Shown in pieces: positions 7,279 to 12,500 of a stretch of 12,500 nt of DNA. Made by a program: the position numbers and the translations under genes. This DNA is from Nitrospirota bacterium (GTDB taxonomy: Bacteria; NPL-UPA2; JAADIA01). Position 1 is the first letter of the stretch. Every line of letters starts with the position of its first letter. The DNA lies in NCBI GenBank assembly GCA_013151555.1, contig JAADIA010000057.1:1-12500 (forward strand), read 5' to 3'. The notes under the pieces are model-generated. The model saw nothing but the letters and a program-made list of their open reading frames with translations. It ran no database searches and was not told the origin of the DNA.

Positions 7279-8214
7279 ATGAAAAAAATTAAAGTAGGAG
7301 TAGTCGGAGTAGGACGTTTGGGGAAGGAGCATGCCCGTCTTTATTCTCTCCTCCCTGATGTTGACCTGACCGGTGTGGTTGATATCGACCATCGAAGAGC
7401 TCAAGAGGTAGCGGTTCAGTGCCAAACTGTTGGCTACCGGGACTATAAGGAGCTCTATGAAAGAGTAGAAGCTATAAGCATTGCTGTTCCTACTGATCTC
7501 CATTTTCCCATAGCCCGGGATTTCCTCAAAAGAGGCATTCATCTTCTTCTGGAGAAACCCATTACCCGGACAACGGAAGAAGCAGAGGAACTGATCAAGC
7601 TTGCTGACCGTGACAAATTGGTCTTCCAGGTCGGTCATATAGAAAGGTATAACGCCGCCATCAGGGAAGTAGAAGGGCTTGTTGATTCTCCCCGTTTTAT
7701 CGAGTCCCATCGTTTAGCTCCCTATCAGCCGCGAGGCACGGAGGTAGGAGTAGTTCTTGACCTGATGATTCATGACCTGGACATTATCCTGCATTTGGTG
7801 GATTCCCCCCTTAAACGAATCGAGGCTGTCGGGGTAGCCGTCCTCTCCCAGCATGAAGATATTGCCAATGTCCGCCTTCTCTTTCAGAATGGCTGTGTAG
7901 CCAATGTAACGTCCAGCCGTCTTAGCCGGGAGAAAATGCGGAAGCTGAGAATTTTTCAGAGCGATAGTTATATTTCTTTAGACTTCTTGACTCAGAAAAT
8001 TGACCTCTATCGAGAGAAAGAGGGCACCATTTCCGGGGAAAAGATTTCTCCCCCGAAACTTGAGCCGCTGGGATTGGAAATCAAGGATTTTGTCGAATGT
8101 GTGGTCAAGAAACGAAGTCCTTTAGTCTCGGGAGAAGAGGGAAAAGAAGTCCTGAAAGTGGCCCTGGAGATTGAGAGACAAATATATAATCAGACATTAG
8201 CCCATAGACATTAG
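7279..8214 (+). CDS. Gfo/Idh/MocA-family NAD(P)-dependent oxidoreductase in the lpx cluster
   Basis: Predicted soluble sugar dehydrogenase of 311 residues. The N-terminal Rossmann fold starts with KIKVGVVGVGRLGKEHA (GxGxxG at residues 10-15). The family signature EKP lies at 92-94 (LLLEKPITRT), followed by QVGHIERYN at 117-125 and DLMIHDLDI at 161-169, which supplies the conserved His/Asp near the active site; the C-terminal half is the mixed alpha/beta substrate domain. The ATG at 7279 follows ggagag. Genes of this family sit between lpxI or lpxA and lpxB in many diderms. One characterised member in lipid A clusters, GnnA, oxidises UDP-GlcNAc at C3 so that the aminotransferase GnnB can make a 2,3-diamino sugar; no GnnB-like gene is in this window, so that role is a hypothesis and the substrate is unknown. 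The last seven or so residues (QTLAHRH) are encoded by the spacer word repeat cagacattag. Confidence 0.88.
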   Translation: MKKIKVGVVGVGRLGKEHARLYSLLPDVDLTGVVDIDHRRAQEVAVQCQTVGYRDYKELYERVEAISIAVPTDLHFPIARDFLKRGIHLLLEKPITRTTEEAEELIKLADRDKLVFQVGHIERYNAAIREVEGLVDSPRFIESHRLAPYQPRGTEVGVVLDLMIHDLDIILHLVDSPLKRIEAVGVAVLSQHEDIANVRLLFQNGCVANVTSSRLSREKMRKLRIFQSDSYISLDFLTQKIDLYREKEGTISGEKISPPKLEPLGLEIKDFVECVVKKRSPLVSGEEGKEVLKVALEIERQIYNQTLAHRH

Positions 8215-8300
8215 CCCTCAGACTTTTTTTTTGCCATCTTTTAGTCTAAAGTCCATAGTCCATAGTCTGTATTTTATGGTCTGAAGTCCGGTGTCTGAAT
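8191..8300. repeat. Spacer word repeat, CAGACATTAGAC family (copy 2)
   Basis: The repeat starts inside the end of the oxidoreductase gene (cagacattagcccatagac...) and continues to just before lpxB. The left part has cagacattag, catagacattag and ctcagac; a T-run follows (8224-8232), then the inverse words tagtctaaagtccatagtc, catagtctg and gtgtctg. gtctaaagtc at 8244-8253 is the reverse complement of gactttagac at 772-781 in the clpC-bamA spacer. Confidence 0.72.
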
Positions 8301-8341
8301 TGCAAAAGCAGGTTCAGGAATTTGTGTAAGCGAGAGTAGAG

Positions 8342-9553
8342 ATGGGTAAAAAGGTAATGATTGTTGCCGGGGAAGCTTCCGGGGATTTGCATGGAGCCAA
8401 CCTGGTGAAGGCTCTCCGACACCTCTCTCCCGATTTAGAAATTGTGGGTATCGGCGGGGAGAAGATGAAAGCAGCGGGAGTTGAAATTCTTTTCGATATC
8501 AGCCAGATGGCTATTGTCGGATTTACGGAAGTCCTTTCCCAATTTAAAAAACTGAGACGGATTTTTCTTAAAACCTGCCGGGTTATAAAGACCGAGGAAT
8601 TAGCGGCCCTTATCCTTATTGACTACCCGGGATTCAACCTCCGCTTGGCCGCTCATGTCAAGAAACACAAGCTGGAAATACCGGTCATTTACTATATCAG
8701 TCCCCAGGTCTGGGCCTGGGGAAAAGGCCGGGTGAAAAGAATAGCCGAATTGGTTGATAAGATGATCGTTGTTTTTCCTTTCGAGCGGGAGATTTACCGG
8801 AATGAAGGGCTCCCGGTGGAATTTGTCGGTCATCCGCTTCTGGATGTCATCGGAGAAAGAGAATCGGAAGAGAAAACAGCCACGGATTTAAACGTTTCTT
8901 TGGATAATCCTATCGTTGGACTTCTCCCGGGAAGCCGGCGGCAAGAGATAAACAGGTTGTTGCCCCTTATGTTAAAGGCAGCTAAATTAATGAGAAAAGA
9001 GATGCCAACTCTCCGGTTTATTCTGCCCCGTGCCTCTACCGTCTCCTCTCCGGAGATAGGGAATCTTCTTCCCCCGGATTTAGAAGTGAGCGTAGTTACA
9101 GATAAAACCTACAAAGTAATGGCCTTAGCCGACCTTCTCCTGGTGGCCTCGGGAACGGCTACCCTGGAAGCTGCTTGCGTAGGAACACCGATGATAATCG
9201 TCTATAAAGTATCTCTCCTGAATTGGCTTTTGGCTAAATCCTTAATCAAAATTCCTCACCTCGGGTTGGTAAATGTAGTCGCGGGCCGGAAAGTGGTTCC
9301 GGAATTTCTCCAATTCGAAGCAGAGCCGCGAAGGCTTGCCTCTGCAGCTTTAAGTTTATTGGAGGATCGGGACAAACAAGAATTAATGAAAAAAGATTTA
9401 AAAGCGGTAAAGGCTCAATTAGGCCGGCCGGGAGCCAGCCGGAGGGCTGCTCACCTGGTGCTGGAGATGACGGAAGACAGAGAACGGAAGACAGCAGAGG
9501 ACAGAAGACAGAGAACAGAGGACAGAGAACAGAAGACTGAGGACAGAAGATAG
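8342..9553 (+). CDS. lpxB: LpxB, lipid-A-disaccharide synthase, with a repeat-encoded C-terminal tail
   Basis: Membrane-associated glycosyltransferase (GT19) that joins UDP-2,3-diacylglucosamine and lipid X into the lipid A disaccharide. Family landmarks in the 403 residues are GEASGDLHG (10-18), IGGEKM, AIVGFTEVL (57-65), DYPGFN (94-99), YYISPQVWAWGKGR (117-130), FVGHPL (161-166), LLPGSRRQEI (194-203) and the donor-binding segment ASGTATLEAA (269-278). Core homology ends near LVLEM (372-376), close to the usual length of about 380. Residues 377-403 are an extra, highly charged tail with a period of about seven (TEDRERK, TAEDRRQ, RTEDREQ, KTEDRR), read through spacer-type repeat DNA; I infer it is not part of the enzyme fold. 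The ATG at 8342 is preceded only by a weak gagag purine stretch. It is the last lipid A gene of the run. Confidence 0.94.
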   Translation: MGKKVMIVAGEASGDLHGANLVKALRHLSPDLEIVGIGGEKMKAAGVEILFDISQMAIVGFTEVLSQFKKLRRIFLKTCRVIKTEELAALILIDYPGFNLRLAAHVKKHKLEIPVIYYISPQVWAWGKGRVKRIAELVDKMIVVFPFEREIYRNEGLPVEFVGHPLLDVIGERESEEKTATDLNVSLDNPIVGLLPGSRRQEINRLLPLMLKAAKLMRKEMPTLRFILPRASTVSSPEIGNLLPPDLEVSVVTDKTYKVMALADLLLVASGTATLEAACVGTPMIIVYKVSLLNWLLAKSLIKIPHLGLVNVVAGRKVVPEFLQFEAEPRRLASAALSLLEDRDKQELMKKDLKAVKAQLGRPGASRRAAHLVLEMTEDRERKTAEDRRQRTEDREQKTEDRR

Positions 9554-9577
9554 AGAAAGCCTGACTTCTGTCCTCTG
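9470..9577. repeat. GAGGACAGAAG-family word repeat (copy 2) overlapping the 3' end of lpxB
   Basis: Variants of gacagagaac / gaggacagaag run from codon 377 of lpxB past its stop. The inverse word cttctgtcctctg at 9565-9577 pairs perfectly with cagaggacagaag at 9495-9507 (13 bp). It also pairs more tightly with gaggacagaag at 9539-9549 (11 bp, 15-nt loop). No T-run follows, so it is not a classical terminator, but a hairpin at the mRNA 3' end is likely. Confidence 0.72.
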
Positions 9578-9959
9578 GGGTTACGAGTTCCTCAAGGGGG
9601 GGATTACCCGGGGGCGCATCAGGTTATTATGGAATGATTATCGACGGTAAACAAGATAGGAAATTATAGGAAGAAGATAGATTTCAAAAAAAGACAAAAA
9701 GAACTTGACAAGGGAAAAGGAGTATGGTAAAAAGATAGACAAGTGTAGAAGCTTATCTATTGAGTTGTTTAAGCACCATCAGTAACTTCAAGTTTGGCCG
9801 GAAAGGAGGGTAGAATTTTAAGCCGCGAAGTTATGCGAGAATGGTGTTCATATAGATAGTAACTCTCAGTTCGTTCTGAAACGAGCTGATAAAAGGCCAT
9901 GTTTTATTTTATGGGGGACATGGTAAATAGATGGAAAAGAAGGAATGGAGGAGTAAATA
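9554..9959 (+). other. 406-nt gene-free region: end of the lpx run and porin 5' leader
   Basis: No supported gene is seen here. From left to right it holds the right arm of the lpxB 3' hairpin (to 9577), a G-rich stretch (about 9595-9616) with no clear role, a sigma70-like promoter (9705-9733) and a leader of about 220 nt. The leader has a 10-bp stem tcagttcgtt / aacgagctga (9866-9875 / 9880-9889, one G-U, 4-nt loop) and a 6-bp stem ccatgt / acatgg (9897-9902 / 9918-9923) close to the ribosome binding site ggaggag (9947-9953). The few very short open frames here have no ribosome binding site at a useful distance. I recognise no known riboswitch. Confidence 0.6.
9705..9733 (+). promoter_or_regulatory. 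Predicted sigma70-type promoter of the porin gene
   Basis: A perfect -35 TTGACA lies at 9705-9710, with a 17-nt spacer and a -10 TAAAAA at 9728-9733 (4 of 6 to TATAAT). Transcription would start near 9740 and give a 5' leader of about 220 nt. The -10 is imperfect; the -35, the spacing and the position after the last lpx gene support it. Confidence 0.55.
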
Positions 9960-11225
9960 ATGAGATATCTAATAGGAATGTTCGCCTTGGTTCTGGCGCT
10001 GGGAGTTAGTGTCTCGGCTCAGGCTGAAGTGCAGAATGTAAAAGTTGGAGGTGATATCCAGATTCGTGGTATCACCCGCAGTAACTATAACCTGGTAGAT
10101 AAAGTCTTGGACGCATCCTGGTACGATTCCGCCGTGCGACTTCAGATAAGCGCTGACTTGTCTAACGATGTCGGAGCGGTTGTCCGGCTCATCAACGAAA
10201 GAGACTGGAATGCGACTGCTGGTGGTGATGGTACCGGCAAAGAAGATATCGCGTTGGATCTGGGTTACATTACCCTGGACAACATGTTCGGCTATCCGGT
10301 AAAGGCTACTTTAGGTCGGCAGGATATTCTCTTTGGAGAAGGTTTCCTGATTGGTGATGGTTTTAATGGAGTTTCCAATTCGAATCTCTATTATGGCAGT
10401 ACCGAGAGCATCCGCACGGCCTTCGATGCCCTGAGGGTTACCTACAGTGCCGCTCCTTACACCGTGGACCTTTTCACCGCCAAGATTCATGAGGGATTTG
10501 CTTCCTCTCTCAATGGAGATACTAATCTTAGCGGAGTCAATGTCAACTATGCTTACCTGGATATCGCTACCTTTGATTTAGGTTACTTCGTCAAGCTGGA
10601 TGGAAATACGGGATCTACCAAGGATAACAATACCAAGGCTCTCAGCCTGAGAGGCGAGGGTGAGATTCCTTCCATTCCCGGATTGACGGTTAAAGGCGAG
10701 TATGTTTGGGAAACTGGAAAGGTAATCACCTCCAGCAATACCCAGGATCGTGATGCTAACGGCTGGTATCTGGGAGCGGAGTATGCTCTTCAGGATAATA
10801 CCTATCAGCCTTACTTCGGAGCTACCTACGTCTTCTTGAGTGGGGAAGATACCACCACTAACGACCGTGAGCAGTTTGATGCTCTCTATTCGGACTATCA
10901 GGATTTTGGCACCATTGCCAGCTTGAAGGGTTTAAACGACACTAACCTGAAGGCCTGGAAACTGACGGCTGGATTGAAGCCCACCGAGGCCCTGTCCCTG
11001 GACATAGCTTATGCTATCCTCAACAAGGATGAGACAGCTGCCACCATAGATGATCATATTGCGAATGAACTGGATGCTACTCTCACCTATGATTACACCG
11101 AGGATGTTCAGTTCGGTCTCTCTGCGGCCTGGTTTGACTCTGGTCAGTATTATACTGATACCTACGGAGCAACCTATGACAAGACGGCTACTCAGGTCGT
11201 CGGATCGGTCAAAGTCAGCTTCTAA
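9960..11225 (+). CDS. Outer-membrane beta-barrel porin, alginate-export (AlgE)-like
   Basis: Predicted outer-membrane channel of 421 residues. The signal peptide (hydrophobic about 4-19) is likely cleaved after AQA at residue 22. The rest consists of alternating amphipathic beta strands with no cytoplasmic-type domain, and it ends in VKVSF, a typical barrel C-terminus with terminal Phe recognised by BamA. Segments such as KVGGDIQIRGI, ATLGRQDILFGEGFLIGD and AFDALRVTYSAAPYTVDLFTAKI resemble the alginate-export porin group (as in Pseudomonas AlgE), where LGRQ(D)..G.G and FDALR recur. The actual substrate cannot be read from the sequence. A strong ribosome binding site ggaggag lies 6 nt before the ATG, the gene has its own promoter and a strong terminator, and its codon use is richer in C/G-ending codons (ACC, CTG, GCC) than the neighbours'. 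All of this suggests high expression as a major porin. A general porin of another family is the alternative. Confidence 0.8.
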   Translation: MRYLIGMFALVLALGVSVSAQAEVQNVKVGGDIQIRGITRSNYNLVDKVLDASWYDSAVRLQISADLSNDVGAVVRLINERDWNATAGGDGTGKEDIALDLGYITLDNMFGYPVKATLGRQDILFGEGFLIGDGFNGVSNSNLYYGSTESIRTAFDALRVTYSAAPYTVDLFTAKIHEGFASSLNGDTNLSGVNVNYAYLDIATFDLGYFVKLDGNTGSTKDNNTKALSLRGEGEIPSIPGLTVKGEYVWETGKVITSSNTQDRDANGWYLGAEYALQDNTYQPYFGATYVFLSGEDTTTNDREQFDALYSDYQDFGTIASLKGLNDTNLKAWKLTAGLKPTEALSLDIAYAILNKDETAATIDDHIANELDATLTYDYTEDVQFGLSAAWFDSGQYYTDTYGATYDKTATQVVGSVKVSF

Positions 11226-11244
11226 GACTGTTATTTGAATACTT

Positions 11245-11280
11245 AAAAGCCCCCGGGTTAAAGCCCGGGGGCTTTTCTTT
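11245..11280 (+). terminator. Intrinsic terminator of the porin gene
   Basis: Perfect 13-bp stem aaaagcccccggg (11245-11257) / cccgggggctttt (11264-11276) with a 6-nt loop, continuing into cttt. It begins 19 nt after the porin stop codon and separates the porin transcript from the rRNA operon. Confidence 0.95.
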
Positions 11281-11357
11281 ACAGTTCAACAGTAAACCGG
11301 GAAGACCGGAAGATAAGTTGAAAAAGTGTGAAAAAACTGAGAAAGTTACGGAAAGTC

Positions 11358-11386
11358 TTGACAGGAAAAAGTAGTAGTGGTATAAT
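11358..11386 (+). promoter_or_regulatory. Consensus sigma70-type rRNA promoter
   Basis: TTGACA (11358-11363), a 17-nt spacer and TATAAT (11381-11386): both hexamers and the spacing are perfect. A/T-rich DNA lies upstream. The start would be near 11393, about 255 nt before the 16S gene. Confidence 0.92.
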
Positions 11387-11482
11387 TCGCATAGATGGAA
11401 AAATCAAAGGTTTATTATCGGTATTTAATTGGAGTTGGAATACCTTAGGGGAAACAGCGAAATTCAGGTCCTCTTATTAGAG

Positions 11483-11506
11483 AGGCGGGGTTTTCGCACC
11501 CCGCCT
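11483..11506 (+). promoter_or_regulatory. GC hairpin in the rRNA leader (boxB-like or attenuator)
   Basis: 8-bp perfect stem aggcgggg (11483-11490) / ccccgcct (11499-11506) with loop ttttcgca, followed by tttattgttctt. It lies directly upstream of boxA, the position of the boxB hairpin in E. coli rrn leaders. The T-rich tail also makes it terminator-like, so it could be a site that boxA-loaded polymerase reads through. Confidence 0.65.
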
Positions 11507-11510
11507 TTAT

Positions 11511-11523
11511 TGTTCTTTGACAA
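11511..11523 (+). promoter_or_regulatory. boxA rRNA antitermination site
   Basis: TGTTCTTTGACAA matches the E. coli rrn boxA (TGCTCTTTAACAA) at 11 of 13 positions. It sits between the promoter and the 16S gene, immediately after a hairpin. BoxA RNA binds NusB/NusE (S10) and prevents early termination in rRNA operons. Confidence 0.75.
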
Positions 11524-11648
11524 CTAAACAGGATACATTGCTTGAAAAGCTGAACCGTCAAGATCATGAAGAAACTCAGTTATTCAATTTCAGTTTCGGG
11601 AAGAATTTTTAGCCGGGAACTGATAAAAAGGTAACTGATAATCTTTAA

Positions 11649-12500
<852 letters not shown>

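Larger units (their letters stand above)
11281..11648 (+). other. rRNA operon upstream region and 16S leader (gene-free)
   Basis: No protein or tRNA gene is seen. The stretch starts with A-rich tracts (about 11316-11345) that could act as an UP element. The consensus promoter, GC hairpin and boxA listed separately follow. Just before the 16S there are two nested stems: tcagtta 11576-11582 with taactga 11632-11638, and cagtttcggg 11591-11600 with ccgggaactg 11613-11622 (one mismatch, one G-U). These may belong to the processing structure that frames the 16S precursor; the matching 3' half is outside the window. Confidence 0.65.

Noticed and set aside
9832-9858. Possible 8-codon leader peptide in the porin leader
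   Set aside because: The purine-rich ggaggg is too far upstream (about 9806) and the peptide has no regulatory codon pattern.
11050-11238. Second reading frame of 62 codons within the porin 3' end
   Set aside because: It lies wholly inside the porin in another frame, with no ribosome binding site and no recognisable product.
11517-11522. Second TTGACA hexamer as an additional rRNA promoter
   Set aside because: No -10 at 16-18 nt spacing; the hexamer is part of the boxA match.

Overview
This window comes from a diderm (Gram-negative) bacterium. It carries a nearly complete run of outer-membrane assembly and lipid A genes, an outer-membrane porin and the first ~850 nt of a 16S rRNA gene, all on the + strand. 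The 16S reads ...GGGAGGCTGCAGTCGAGAATC... around E. coli position 340, where most bacteria have GGCAGC. Together with the LpxC-FabZ fusion, the use of LpxI and the word-repeat spacers, this points to an uncultured lineage on the PVC side of the tree, such as Omnitrophota. That placement is from memory of sequence features and not from a search, so it is tentative.

Layout: (1) 2-745, C-terminal part of a ClpC-type AAA+ unfoldase. (2) 976-9553, a co-directional block bamA - skp/ompH - lpxC::fabZ - lpxA - lpxI - Gfo/Idh/MocA oxidoreductase - lpxB. BamA and Skp insert and chaperone outer-membrane proteins. LpxA, LpxC, LpxI and LpxB cover lipid A steps 1, 2, 4 and 5, and FabZ supplies the fatty-acid elongation step that competes with LpxA for the 3-hydroxyacyl-ACP pool. 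LpxD (step 3), often found between skp and lpxC/fabZ, is not here. The oxidoreductase inside the lpx run may modify the sugar precursor. (3) 9554-9959, a 406-nt gene-free stretch with a hairpin after lpxB, a sigma70-type promoter and a long structured 5' leader. (4) 9960-11225, an outer-membrane porin resembling the alginate-export (AlgE-like) group, closed by a strong intrinsic terminator. (5) 11281-11648, a consensus rRNA promoter, a GC hairpin, a boxA antitermination site and a structured leader. (6) 11649 to the window end, 16S rRNA.

The most unusual feature is in the spacers. Every gap from clpC to the porin promoter is filled with short degenerate direct-repeat 'words', followed by the reverse complement of the same word, so each spacer RNA could fold on itself. 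At least five word families occur (CAGACATTAGAC, CGAAATACGAA, GGTTCAAGG, GAGGACAGAAG and TTAAGAATTAAG), and four of them are used in two separate spacers. In two genes the word runs into the reading frame and supplies the C-terminus: 27 charged residues in LpxB and about 7 in the oxidoreductase. I see no CRISPR, transposase, tRNA or defence-like cluster.
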